9,984 nucleotides of DNA from an uncultured Ruminococcus sp. (lineage in GTDB: Bacteria; Bacillota; Clostridia; Oscillospirales; Ruminococcaceae). The DNA lies in NCBI GenBank assembly GCA_945876405.1, contig CAMCOJ010000056.1, positions 1-9,984 of the forward strand, in the 5' to 3' direction. The notes beneath the pieces are model-generated. The model made no database searches. It was not told the origin of the DNA and saw nothing but the letters and a program-made list of their open reading frames with translations. Position numbers and translations under genes: made by a program. Shown in pieces: positions 1-6,573 of the stretch; the stretch's first letter is position 1; each line of letters starts with the position of its first letter.

Positions 1-52
1 TCGGGCGGATTTGGGACTTTCACCCTTTAGAAACGTGCGCCGCCGGGCGCAC
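1..52 (-). mobile_element. Group II intron 5' end (partial, probably class C)
   Basis: Read on the minus strand, the sequence starting at position 52 opens with GTGCGCCCGGC, which fits the group II intron 5' consensus GUGYG. It continues with AAAGGGTGAAAGTCCC, the conserved stretch of early domain I seen in bacterial introns such as O.i.I1 of Oceanobacillus. The rest of the ribozyme and any reverse transcriptase lie beyond the left edge. The 5' splice junction is placed at 52/53, with CTGT as the last exon bases. The intron sits immediately after a strong terminator hairpin, the insertion habit of class C introns, so class C is inferred from both sequence and site. Only 52 bases are visible, so subclass and activity cannot be judged. 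Confidence 0.75.
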
Positions 53-56
53 ACAG

Positions 57-94
57 AAAATGCAGTTTCCCGGATTTTCGGGGAACTGCATTTT
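57..94 (-). terminator. Strong bidirectional intrinsic terminator hairpin
   Basis: Bases 57-72 pair with 79-94 in a 16-bp stem containing one G-T pair, around a six-base loop. The outer stem is A-rich on one side and T-rich on the other, so it can act on either strand. On the minus strand it follows the remnant gene stop codon (114-116) by about 20 bases and would end transcripts coming from the right. The group II intron begins five bases after the stem. Confidence 0.8.
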
Positions 95-113
95 TGATAT
101 GACTATTGTTTTC

Positions 114-310
114 TTATTCCTCATTCTGATAAACCGTCTCCCCCATCTTCACCCTGCACGTCTTTCCGTAAAATGCTATTCCGTAGCTTATTACCTTCTG
201 ATAGCAGTTATCCGTGAGCTGTTCTGCGTACTTTCTGGTTCTTATCTGTTCAAGTGCTGCATCGCATCTGCCGCTTAGTTCTTTACAGGCACTGCTTTCT
301 TTTCAGGCAT
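114..310 (-). pseudogene. Remnant of PD-(D/E)XK / AAA-ATPase-like family protein, C-terminus only
   Basis: From about 302 down to the TAA at 114-116, one minus-strand frame encodes roughly 62 residues. They include CDAALEQIRTRKYAEQL and VISYGIAFYGKTCRVK. These resemble the extreme C-terminus of the common AAA-ATPase-like proteins with a PDDEXK_9 nuclease domain (PF09820/PF08011). The ATPase domain and the catalytic acidic residues are absent. An ATG at 310 has a good AAGGAG site (318-323, 7-base gap), but its frame reads only 11 codons (MPEKKAVPVKN) and stops at 275-277. A -1 shift near 284 would join it to the nuclease-like frame to give about 65 residues. No classic slippery heptamer is visible, so I read this as a decayed or deleted gene rather than programmed frameshifting. 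Family assignment is from memory of the motif. Confidence 0.6.
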
Positions 311-345
311 TTTGTTTCTCCTTTCTCACAGTTTCTCTTACTTAT

Positions 346-374
346 ATATTACCATAATTACGGTACATGGTCAA
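346..374 (-). promoter_or_regulatory. Sigma-A type promoter upstream of the nuclease-family remnant
   Basis: The minus strand shows TTGACC (369-374), a 17-base spacer and TAATAT (346-351), close to the vegetative consensus. Transcription would start near 339, about 30 bases before the ATG at 310. The spacer contains a near-perfect 14-base palindrome (351-364, ACCATAATTACGGT, one mismatched pair) that could be an operator. Confidence 0.6.
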
Positions 375-487
375 TAAATATTGTTGGAGTTGAGGAAAAA
401 GACGGCTCTCCGGTGTGAAAGTTACTCAGAATGGCGATAAAACATGAAATAAAAAGCGCACAATACAAAATCGCCTTCCTGCTCTGC
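375..487. other. Intergenic spacer with no recognised gene
   Basis: This stretch lies between the XRE regulator and the promoter of the nuclease remnant. No convincing ORF with a ribosome site was found on either strand. A GGCGAT/ATCGCC inverted repeat with a long A/T-rich loop spans about 434-476, but the stem is only six pairs, so it is not called as the regulator's terminator. Confidence 0.5.
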
Positions 488-697
488 TCATTTTTCCTTT
501 GCGTACTCAAGTATATCACCGGGCTGGCAGTCCAGAACTTCGCATATTTTCTCCAGTGTTGAGAAACGTACTGCTTTTGCCTTCCCTGTTTTGAGTATTG
601 AAAGGTTTGCCGGGGTTATATCTATCTTCTCAGCAAGATCTCCCGATGATATCTTGCGTTTTGCCATCATTACATCGAGGTTTACTATAATAGGCAT
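488..697 (-). CDS. Small Cro/CI (XRE) family transcriptional regulator, YozG-like
   Basis: This 69-residue protein is essentially a single helix-turn-helix domain. Residues about 18-40 (SGDLAEKIDITPANLSILKTGK) form the HTH, followed by FSTLEKICEVLDCQPGDILEY, the standard helices 4-5 of compact XRE regulators (HTH_26 type). It probably binds DNA in the cytoplasm as a dimer. The ATG at 697 is supported by AAGGAGG (705-711) seven bases upstream, and that site lies in the 23-base gap after the DUF2975 gene, so the two are almost certainly co-transcribed. This DUF2975-plus-small-XRE arrangement is recurrent in Firmicutes (yoaS-yozG in Bacillus). By analogy it may regulate its own operon. Its target and signal are unknown. 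Confidence 0.9.
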   Translation of the reverse strand: MPIIVNLDVMMAKRKISSGDLAEKIDITPANLSILKTGKAKAVRFSTLEKICEVLDCQPGDILEYAKEK

Positions 698-720
698 ATT
701 GATTCCTCCTTCTGCACCAG

Positions 721-1170
721 TTAAATTGTGTAATCGCTTTCTTCTTTTATACTTACTGCTTCTTCAAATACATTCTTCAGTACATGAAGTATAATTCCCA
801 TAAAGCCTGCTATAAATGCAACAAGGAATATTACTTCAAGGAATGTAATCAGTCCCCATGCAAAAAGAATCGCAGCAGAAATAAAGCAGCATGCTGATAT
901 AACGCCAAGTATATCTGCATTCTTCTTCACGAACACCTTCTTCTGCGAAATATTGCGGAGAAGCAGATAAAGGAAAACAAGAAGAACAATTGCCAGTGCC
1001 ATTACTGCATATCCCATGATGCATGAAGGAACATGACCCAGAGGCTTGTAATAATATTCCTCCAGCCAGCCAATACATGAAGGAAGCCATATGCTCATCG
1101 CTGCAGCCATAGCCATTCCTAAAAAAATGAGTCCCTTTGATAATAAAATTGACAATTCCTTATTTTTCAT
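721..1170 (-). CDS. DUF2975 family membrane protein
   Basis: This 149-residue integral membrane protein has four hydrophobic segments, at about residues 9-31, 48-72, 86-108 and 110-132. Between helices 2 and 3 lies a short charged loop, LRNISQKKVFVKKNADILGV, typical of DUF2975 proteins, where a conserved VF...N motif precedes the third helix. There is no signal peptide beyond the first helix and no catalytic motif. The ATG at 1170 has the ribosome site AAAGGTGG (1180-1187), and a consensus promoter lies just upstream. It is the first gene of a two-gene operon with the XRE regulator. Members of this family have no established biochemical function. A role as membrane partner or sensor for the regulator is inference only. 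Confidence 0.85.
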   Translation of the reverse strand: MKNKELSILLSKGLIFLGMAMAAAMSIWLPSCIGWLEEYYYKPLGHVPSCIMGYAVMALAIVLLVFLYLLLRNISQKKVFVKKNADILGVISACCFISAAILFAWGLITFLEVIFLVAFIAGFMGIILHVLKNVFEEAVSIKEESDYTI

Positions 1171-1208
1171 AAGTAATTACCACCTTTCCTGTTTTATTTG
1201 TTGTATTT

Positions 1209-1237
1209 ATTATATCACCCCTTAGATTATTTGTCAA
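1209..1237 (-). promoter_or_regulatory. Consensus sigma-A promoter of the DUF2975-XRE operon
   Basis: The minus strand carries TTGACA (1232-1237), exactly 17 bases of spacer and TATAAT (1209-1214), a perfect match to the vegetative consensus. The predicted start is near 1202, about 30 bases before the DUF2975 ATG. Upstream of the -35 lies A/T-rich DNA with a TATTG-TTTTT-CAATA inverted repeat at 1246-1260, which may be an operator or UP-like element. The promoter makes this unit independent of the arginine operon. Confidence 0.85.
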
Positions 1238-1270
1238 TACTTTTTTATTGTTTTTCAATAATATTTTTTT

Positions 1271-1315
1271 AATAAACAAAAACAGCGTTTGAGTGCGTTA
1301 TCTGCACCCAAACGC
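1271..1315 (-). terminator. Intrinsic terminator of the arginine operon, after argF
   Basis: On the minus strand, bases 1315-1304 (GCGTTTGGGTGC) pair with 1296-1285 (GCACTCAAACGC) in a 12-bp stem with one G-T pair and a seven-base loop. It is followed by TGTTTTTGTTTATT (1284-1271). It begins about 20 bases after the argF stop codon and closes the arg transcript before the DUF2975 promoter. Confidence 0.9.
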
Positions 1316-1336
1316 CGCAGCTTTATATGCAGCTTA

Positions 1337-2242
1337 TCAGTCAGCCATGAGCTTAACCATTACTGCCTTCTGTGCGTGAAGTCTGTTTTCTGCTTCTTCG
1401 AATATTTCTTCAGCGTGTTCTTCAAACACCTTTGTTGTGATTTCTTCTTCTCTGTGTGCAGGGAGGCAGTGGAGAACCATTGCCTTTTCATTTGCAGCTG
1501 CCATTACTTCGTCATTTATCTGGTAACCGTTAAATGCAATTCTTCTCTTTTCAGCCTCGCCTTCCTGTCCCATTGATGCCCATACGTCTGTTATAACAAC
1601 GTCAGCACCTGCCGCTGCTTCAAGAGGCTTGTTTGTCATTGTGAATCTGCCTGTAGCACGTGCGTATTCAAGAACCTTTGCAGCCGGCTGATAGTCATCA
1701 GGACATGCAACTGAAACTGACATGCCAACCTTGAGAAATCCTGTTATAAGTGAGTTAGCCATATTGTTTCCGTCACCGATATAGCACATCTTAAGACCTT
1801 CAAAGCTTCCCTTGAATTCACGTACTGTCATAAGGTCAGCAAGAATCTGACACGGGTGTGAGTAGTCTGTAAGACCGTTGATAATCGGTATGGAGCCGTA
1901 TGACGCAAGGTCTTCAACTTCCTTCTGTTCGAAAGTTCTGATCATGATGCCGTCAAGGTAACGCGAGAGTACACGTGCTGTATCCTGCACCGGTTCACCT
2001 CTGCCAATCTGAAGATCATTTGCGGAGAGGAAGAGAGGATAACCGCCGAGCTGATACATACCTGTTTCAAAAGAAACACGTGTTCTTGTTGAAGCCTTCT
2101 GGAATATCATTCCCAGTGTCTTGCCCTTAAGATGCGGGTGCGGAATATTGTGCTTTAATTCGTATTTGAGCTGATCAGCAAGATTAAGAATGTCGATAAT
2201 TTCTTCTTTGCTGAGATCCATCATTGTAAGTAAGTGTTTCAT
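1337..2242 (-). CDS. argF: Ornithine carbamoyltransferase
   Basis: This cytoplasmic enzyme joins carbamoyl phosphate to ornithine to give citrulline, the sixth step of arginine synthesis. From the ATG at 2242 it has 301 residues, a normal family length. The carbamoyl-phosphate site STRTR is at about residues 51-55 and HPCQ at 129-132. The ornithine-site loop DVWASMGQ is at 219-226 and HCLPAHR, with the catalytic cysteine, at 258-264. An upstream in-frame ATG at 2278 would add 12 lysine-rich residues. It has no ribosome site of its own, whereas GAGGT lies eight bases before 2242, so I chose 2242. It is the last gene of the operon, 36 bases after argD and directly before a strong terminator. 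The DVWASMG...HCLPAHR motifs favour ornithine over putrescine or oxamate transcarbamylase. Confidence 0.96.
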   Translation of the reverse strand: MKHLLTMMDLSKEEIIDILNLADQLKYELKHNIPHPHLKGKTLGMIFQKASTRTRVSFETGMYQLGGYPLFLSANDLQIGRGEPVQDTARVLSRYLDGIMIRTFEQKEVEDLASYGSIPIINGLTDYSHPCQILADLMTVREFKGSFEGLKMCYIGDGNNMANSLITGFLKVGMSVSVACPDDYQPAAKVLEYARATGRFTMTNKPLEAAAGADVVITDVWASMGQEGEAEKRRIAFNGYQINDEVMAAANEKAMVLHCLPAHREEEITTKVFEEHAEEIFEEAENRLHAQKAVMVKLMAD

Positions 2243-2249
2243 CGTTTTT

Positions 2250-2254
2250 ACCTC
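2250..2254 (-). promoter_or_regulatory. Ribosome binding site that fixes the argF start
   Basis: The minus strand GAGGT lies eight bases before the ATG at 2242 and after the alternative in-frame ATG at 2278. It therefore supports the shorter argF reading. Confidence 0.7.
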
Positions 2255-2278
2255 GCTTTTTTTATATTTTATATTCAT

Positions 2279-3442
2279 TTATGCAAGAAGTTCAGCAAAT
2301 ATCTGAAGTCCCTTGTCAATCTCCTCGTATGTTATTGTGAGAGGCGGGAGAAGACGTACCTTTGTCTTTGCTGTAAGGAGAAGAAGTCCCCTGTCAAGTG
2401 CAGCCTTAACCACATCTGCAGCTTTTTTCTCCTTAAGTTCTATGCCGATCATAAGACCAAGACCGCTTACTGAAGCAACACCTTCAGTTTTTGAAAGCTT
2501 ATCAAAAATATATTCGCTCTTCTTCTGTACCTCATCGAGGAATCCCTCTGAAGTCACACGCGAAAGAACGACATTTCCGCCTGCGCATGCAAGAGGATTT
2601 CCTCCGAATGTGGAACCGTGTGTACCTGGAACAAGTACTGATGAACATTTTTCTGAAGCAAGGCACGCACCAACCGGTACACCGCCTGCCAGACCCTTTG
2701 CCATCGTTGTTATATCAGGCTTTACGCCAAAATGTTCGGAAGCAAGGAATTTACCTGTTCTGCCTGCCCCTGTCTGTACTTCGTCAGCAACCATAAGGAT
2801 ATCCTTTTCATCACAAATCTGACGAACTGCCTTTACAAATTCCTCGTCAAGCTTTACAACGCCGCCTTCGCCCTGTACAAATTCAAGCATAATGGCACAT
2901 ACAGTATCATCAGCTGCTGCCTTAAGTGCATCGATATCATTTGCAGGTGTGTGAATGAATCCTTCAACGAACGGGAAGAAATAATTGTGGAAAACATCCT
3001 GTCCTGTTGCTGAAAGTGTTGCAAGTGTACGTCCGTGAAATGAATTTACAAGAGTAATAATTGTACTTCTGCCCTTGCCGTACTTGTCAAAGCTGTATTT
3101 GCGGGCAATCTTGATAGCGCATTCATTTGCTTCAGCTCCGCTGTTTCCGAAAAATACTTTATCGTATCCGGTAATGCTGCAGAGTTTATCAGCAAAGTCA
3201 GCCTGTACCGAAGTGTAATAGTAATTTGATGTATGCTGTATGCTGCGAACCTGTTTGCATACTGCATCCGCCCATTCTTCATCACAGTATCCGAGAGAGT
3301 TTGTTCCGATACCGCTTCCGAAATCTATATATGTTTTGTTGTTTTCATCAACGGCATTACGTCCGCTGCCTGAATCAATCACAACATCATAACGGCCGTA
3401 TGTATGCATTACGCTGCCGTTGAATTTTTCTATTGTATTCAT
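2279..3442 (-). CDS. argD: Acetylornithine aminotransferase (class III, PLP-dependent)
   Basis: This enzyme transfers an amino group from glutamate to N-acetylglutamate semialdehyde, giving N-acetylornithine. The protein has 387 residues, the normal size for the ArgD branch of class III aminotransferases. FGNSGAEANECAIK (98-111) is the cofactor phosphate-binding region. EFVQGEGGV lies near 187-195. VADEVQTGAGRTG (218-230) contains the aspartate (220) that contacts the pyridine nitrogen. TTMAKGLAGG (245-254) carries the Schiff-base lysine, K249. The ATG at 3442 has AGAAAGG (3451-3457) eight bases upstream, inside the 20-base gap after argB. Its place between argB and argF supports acetylornithine rather than ornithine or GABA as substrate. 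Related enzymes often also act on succinyldiaminopimelate, which cannot be judged here. Confidence 0.95.
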   Translation of the reverse strand: MNTIEKFNGSVMHTYGRYDVVIDSGSGRNAVDENNKTYIDFGSGIGTNSLGYCDEEWADAVCKQVRSIQHTSNYYYTSVQADFADKLCSITGYDKVFFGNSGAEANECAIKIARKYSFDKYGKGRSTIITLVNSFHGRTLATLSATGQDVFHNYFFPFVEGFIHTPANDIDALKAAADDTVCAIMLEFVQGEGGVVKLDEEFVKAVRQICDEKDILMVADEVQTGAGRTGKFLASEHFGVKPDITTMAKGLAGGVPVGACLASEKCSSVLVPGTHGSTFGGNPLACAGGNVVLSRVTSEGFLDEVQKKSEYIFDKLSKTEGVASVSGLGLMIGIELKEKKAADVVKAALDRGLLLLTAKTKVRLLPPLTITYEEIDKGLQIFAELLA

Positions 3443-3462
3443 TTTTTCTGCCTTTCTGTATA

Positions 3463-4323
3463 TCAGGTAAACTGTGTACCAATTCCTTCACTTGACAAAA
3501 GTTCAATAAGAATTGAGTGAGGCACTCTTCCGTCGATAATTGATGTTTTCCTTACGCCTCGTCTTACTGCTTCAACGCAGCAGTCAATCTTAGGAATCAT
3601 TCCGCCTGAAATAATACCCTGTCTCTTCATGAAAGGAACATCACTTACATTTACTGACGGGATAAGAGTTGACGGATCATCCTTGTCTTTAAGAAGTCCG
3701 GCAATATCTGTCATGAGAATAAGATTTTCTGCACCGAGTTCAGCTGCTATTCTTGATGCAGCTGTATCGGCATTGATGTTCATCGTCTGACCGTCCTCCG
3801 TACTTGCTACTGTTGCAATAACCGGAACATAACCATTGTTAAGTGAATCTGTAATTACCTTTGTGTTTACTCCTGTAATCTCGCCGACAAATCCGAGATC
3901 ATGTTCAGACTTAAGTTTTTCAGCCATAAGCATCTTTCCGTCAAGTCCGCAGAGCCCCACTGCGTTTCCGCCGTTCGCTGCAAGAAGTGCAACAAGCTCC
4001 TTGTTAACCTTGCCTGCAAGAACCATTTTTACTACGTCAATAGTTTCCTTGTCTGTGTATCTGAGTCCACCGATAAATTTGCTTTCAATATTAAGTCTCT
4101 TAAGCATGTCGTTTATTTCAGGACCGCCGCCGTGAACAAGAACGACCTTTACTCCAACAAGTGAAAGAAGAACGATATCACTCATAACTGCCTGCTTGAG
4201 GTCATCATTTGTCATTGCGTTTCCGCCGTACTTTACCACGACGATCTTGTTGTTGTATTTCTGAATATATGGAAGTGCGTCTATAAGCACCTGTGAACGG
4301 ATATTATTTGCTATTGTTTCCAA
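3463..4323 (-). CDS. argB: N-acetylglutamate kinase, arginine-inhibited type, TTG start
   Basis: This amino-acid kinase phosphorylates N-acetylglutamate and is usually the feedback-controlled step when ArgJ recycles the acetyl group. The 286-residue protein shows VVKYGGNAM (29-37, catalytic lysine 31), LVHGGGPEIN (62-71), NADTAASRIAAE (184-195) and GGMIPKI (240-246, catalytic lysine 245). Before the kinase fold there is an N-terminal helix, ANNIRSQVLIDALPYIQKYNNK, of the kind that mediates hexamer formation and arginine inhibition in Thermotoga and Pseudomonas enzymes. Inhibition by arginine is therefore inferred. No ATG precedes the catalytic KYGG motif. The start is read as TTG at 4323, eight bases after the weak ribosome site AAAGATGG (4331-4338). 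It lies 34 bases after argJ. Confidence 0.95.
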   Translation of the reverse strand: METIANNIRSQVLIDALPYIQKYNNKIVVVKYGGNAMTNDDLKQAVMSDIVLLSLVGVKVVLVHGGGPEINDMLKRLNIESKFIGGLRYTDKETIDVVKMVLAGKVNKELVALLAANGGNAVGLCGLDGKMLMAEKLKSEHDLGFVGEITGVNTKVITDSLNNGYVPVIATVASTEDGQTMNINADTAASRIAAELGAENLILMTDIAGLLKDKDDPSTLIPSVNVSDVPFMKRQGIISGGMIPKIDCCVEAVRRGVRKTSIIDGRVPHSILIELLSSEGIGTQFT

Positions 4324-4357
4324 TTTTAAACCATCTTTCTGTAAAATATATTAAAAA

Positions 4358-5590
4358 TCAACTTCTGTAGTCAGCGTTGATTTTTACGTAATCGTATGTA
4401 AGGTCACAGCCCCATGCAGCAGCAGAGGCACTGCCTTCATTCATATTGATAAGAATAGTAACAGCGTTTTCTGAAAGAATCCTTGTTGCTTCATCTTCTT
4501 CAAACGGTACAGGATTTCCCTTGTCAAATACTATCATCTTTCCGGCCTTGCTTTCAAAGTAAAGCTGGACGTCATTCTGGTCAAACTGTGCGCCGGAATA
4601 TCCCATAGCGCAGAGAAAACGTCCGAAATTTGCATCGTGACCGTAGATTGCAGCCTTTGAAAGGTTTGAACCAACTACTGAGCGAGCCATAAGCTTGGCA
4701 TCCTCAACGCTCTTTGCATTGATAATCTTTGCCTCAAACAGGGCTGTGGCACCTTCACCGTCACCTGCCATTTTCTTTGCGAGATATTCGCAGACAAAAT
4801 AAAGCGCATCACGGAAAAGCTTATAGTTTTCATCTTTTTTATCTATTGCAGGATTCTTTGCAAGACCATTTGCAAGAATCAGAAGAGTATCATTTGTTGA
4901 AGTGTCACCGTCAACAGTAATCATATTGAATGTGTCCTGCACAACATCCGAAAGTGCCTCCTGGAGAAGCTTTTTTTCAATAACTGCGTCGGTTGTAACA
5001 TATCCGAGCATTGTGCACATATTAGGGTGGATCATACCGGAGCCCTTGCTCATCGCACCGATTGTCACTGTTTCAGAACCGATTTTAAATGATACTGCAA
5101 TCTCCTTGTTCACAGTATCAGTTGTCATAATAGCGCGTGAAGCTTCCGTTCCGGCTTCTTTTCCGTAAGCCTTCTTTGCCATAAGCTCCTTTACACCTGC
5201 AGTAATCTTTGACTCATCTATCTTCATACCGATAACGCCTGTTGAGCCTACAAGCACACTTTCAGCTGTGCCGCCTGCAATATCAGCCACTGCCTGACCG
5301 GTTGCCCTGCATATGTCAAGTCCCTGCTGACCCGTACATGCATTCGCAATACCTGAGTTTACTACCACAGCACTGACCTTTGTATCGGAGTCCGTAATCT
5401 TTTTATCCCATAATACCGGTGCTGCCTTAACGACATTTGTTGTGTAAACACCGGCTGTCACACACGGCTCATCACTGTAAACAAGAGCCATGTCTGTTCT
5501 TCCCTTGTATTTTATTCCTGCAGCTGCTGATGCTGCCTGAAATCCCTTCGGAGCTGTAACTCCGCCTTCAAGTATATCAAATTCCGGCAT
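4358..5590 (-). CDS. argJ: Glutamate N-acetyltransferase (ArgJ), self-cleaving
   Basis: ArgJ moves the acetyl group from N-acetylornithine to glutamate, releasing ornithine and regenerating acetylglutamate. Some members also use acetyl-CoA. From the ATG at 5590 it has 410 residues, the usual size. It is made as a precursor cut before a nucleophilic threonine in the motif KGSGMIHPNM-C-TML, with T193 as the new alpha-chain end. The oxyanion-hole region GSTGVIG is near 115-121. The residue before the cut is Cys, where Ala is most common. An in-frame ATG two codons upstream (5596) is only two bases from the AAGAGGG ribosome site (5599-5605), while 5590 has an ideal eight-base gap. The gene follows argC by 17 bases. 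No argA is present, so a bifunctional ArgJ is possible but not provable here. Confidence 0.95.
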   Translation of the reverse strand: MPEFDILEGGVTAPKGFQAASAAAGIKYKGRTDMALVYSDEPCVTAGVYTTNVVKAAPVLWDKKITDSDTKVSAVVVNSGIANACTGQQGLDICRATGQAVADIAGGTAESVLVGSTGVIGMKIDESKITAGVKELMAKKAYGKEAGTEASRAIMTTDTVNKEIAVSFKIGSETVTIGAMSKGSGMIHPNMCTMLGYVTTDAVIEKKLLQEALSDVVQDTFNMITVDGDTSTNDTLLILANGLAKNPAIDKKDENYKLFRDALYFVCEYLAKKMAGDGEGATALFEAKIINAKSVEDAKLMARSVVGSNLSKAAIYGHDANFGRFLCAMGYSGAQFDQNDVQLYFESKAGKMIVFDKGNPVPFEEDEATRILSENAVTILINMNEGSASAAAWGCDLTYDYVKINADYRS

Positions 5591-5598
5591 AATCATTA

Positions 5599-5605
5599 CC
5601 CTCTT
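5599..5605 (-). promoter_or_regulatory. Ribosome binding site that fixes the argJ start
   Basis: The minus strand AAGAGGG is eight bases before the ATG at 5590 but only two before the ATG at 5596, so it favours the shorter reading. It lies within the 17-base argC-argJ gap. Confidence 0.7.
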
Positions 5606-5607
5606 TA

Positions 5608-6558
5608 TTATAAATTAAGACCTGTTGTTTCATCAATGCCCATCATAATATTCAGACACTGAACTGCTGCTCCTGATGCACCCTTTCCGAGATTGTCAAG
5701 GCGTGAACAGAGGAGAACCTGGTCATCGTTTCCGAATACAAAAATCTGCATCCTGTCGTGATTGCTCAGCGTGTTGGAAGCAAGGAAACCGTCCGGTATT
5801 TCCGCAGTGCCGCCCATGGACATAACTGAAACCATCTTCTGACCTTCGTAATGCTTTGCAAGAGCTTCGTAGATATCACTGATACCGCATTTTTTCTCAA
5901 GGAGTCTTGTCTGTACAGGAACGGATACTACCATTCCGCTGTAGTAATCGCAGACGATAGGATTAAACATCGGCTTTACCGTCAGTCCGGAAATCTTCTG
6001 CATCTCAGGAAGATGCTTGTGAGCCTGCGTAAGAGCATATTGTCTCGGACTGTTGAATTCATATGGTTTATCCTCGCCCTCGTACACTGCGATAGCTTTT
6101 TTTCCTGCTCCGCTGTATCCTGATGTTGCATATGCAAATACAGGAAAATCAGGCTGCATGATTCCTGCACTTACAAGCGGATTAACAAGTGAAACAAAAC
6201 CGCTTGCGTAGCAGCCCGGCACGGCGAGTCTCTTTGTGGTTCTTATCTTCTCGCGCTGTGTTTCTGAAAGCTCCGGGAAACCGTAAACCCATCCGTCATT
6301 TGTTCTGTGTGCTGTTGAAGCATCGAGAATTCTTACGTTATCATTTTCAACGAGAGAAACCGCCTCAATAGCTGCAGCGTCAGGCAGACAGAGGAAAGTG
6401 AAATCGGAGCTGTTTATAAGTCTCTTTCTTTCTTCTGTATCCTTTCTCTTGTCTTCATCAATTCTGAGAAGTTCGATATCGTCTCTTCCGCTGAAACGTT
6501 CTGTAATACGAAGTCCTGTTGTACCTTCCTGTCCGTCTATATAAACCTTTACTGCCAA
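5608..6558 (-). CDS. argC: N-acetyl-gamma-glutamyl-phosphate reductase, type 2, TTG start
   Basis: This NADPH-dependent reductase converts acetylglutamyl phosphate to acetylglutamate semialdehyde. The protein has 316 residues from the chosen start and belongs to the shorter type 2 group (TIGR01851-like). It opens with VKVYIDGQEGTTGLRI, a nucleotide-binding start characteristic of type 2 rather than the GATGYxG form of type 1. LDASTAHR and YGFPEL follow, then VPGCYASG with catalytic Cys116 and AHKHLPEM with the active-site His180. An ATG at 6579 would add seven residues encoded by the ribosome site itself (AAAGGTGAG, 6565-6573). The TTG at 6558, six bases after that site, is therefore the likely start. 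The site overlaps the stop codon of the preceding membrane-protein gene, implying translational coupling. Confidence 0.94.
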   Translation of the reverse strand: MAVKVYIDGQEGTTGLRITERFSGRDDIELLRIDEDKRKDTEERKRLINSSDFTFLCLPDAAAIEAVSLVENDNVRILDASTAHRTNDGWVYGFPELSETQREKIRTTKRLAVPGCYASGFVSLVNPLVSAGIMQPDFPVFAYATSGYSGAGKKAIAVYEGEDKPYEFNSPRQYALTQAHKHLPEMQKISGLTVKPMFNPIVCDYYSGMVVSVPVQTRLLEKKCGISDIYEALAKHYEGQKMVSVMSMGGTAEIPDGFLASNTLSNHDRMQIFVFGNDDQVLLCSRLDNLGKGASGAAVQCLNIMMGIDETTGLNL

Positions 6559-6564
6559 TCTTAT

Positions 6565-6573
6565 CTCACCTTT
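6565..6573 (-). promoter_or_regulatory. Ribosome binding site of argC, overlapping the upstream stop codon
   Basis: The minus strand AAAGGTGAG includes the TGA (6566-6568) ending the 64-residue membrane protein and stands six bases before the TTG at 6558. It decides the TTG start and suggests that ribosomes finishing the small gene re-initiate on argC. Confidence 0.75.

Noticed and set aside
60..278. Plus-strand ORF of 72 codons
   Set aside because: It runs through the terminator hairpin and is antisense to a recognisable nuclease-family remnant, with no ribosome site.
275..310. Programmed -1 frameshift joining the 11-codon ORF to the nuclease-like frame
   Set aside because: No slippery heptamer or downstream stimulator is evident. 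Gene decay explains it more simply.
434..476. GGCGAT/ATCGCC inverted repeat as terminator of the XRE gene
   Set aside because: The stem is only six pairs with a loop of about 30 bases and no T-tract directly after it.
1337..2278. Longer argF starting at 2278
   Set aside because: The extra 12 residues lack a ribosome site, while GAGGT sits correctly before the ATG at 2242.
2255..2281. Possible ArgR (ARG box) site in the argD-argF gap, TGAATATAAAAT
   Set aside because: Only one half resembles the TGAAT...ATTCA pattern. The other half is missing and the site is inside an operon.
2313..2822. Long plus-strand ORF of 169 codons opposite argD
   Set aside because: It is a shadow of argD, serine/proline-rich low-complexity translation with no ribosome site. 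The minus strand is clearly coding.
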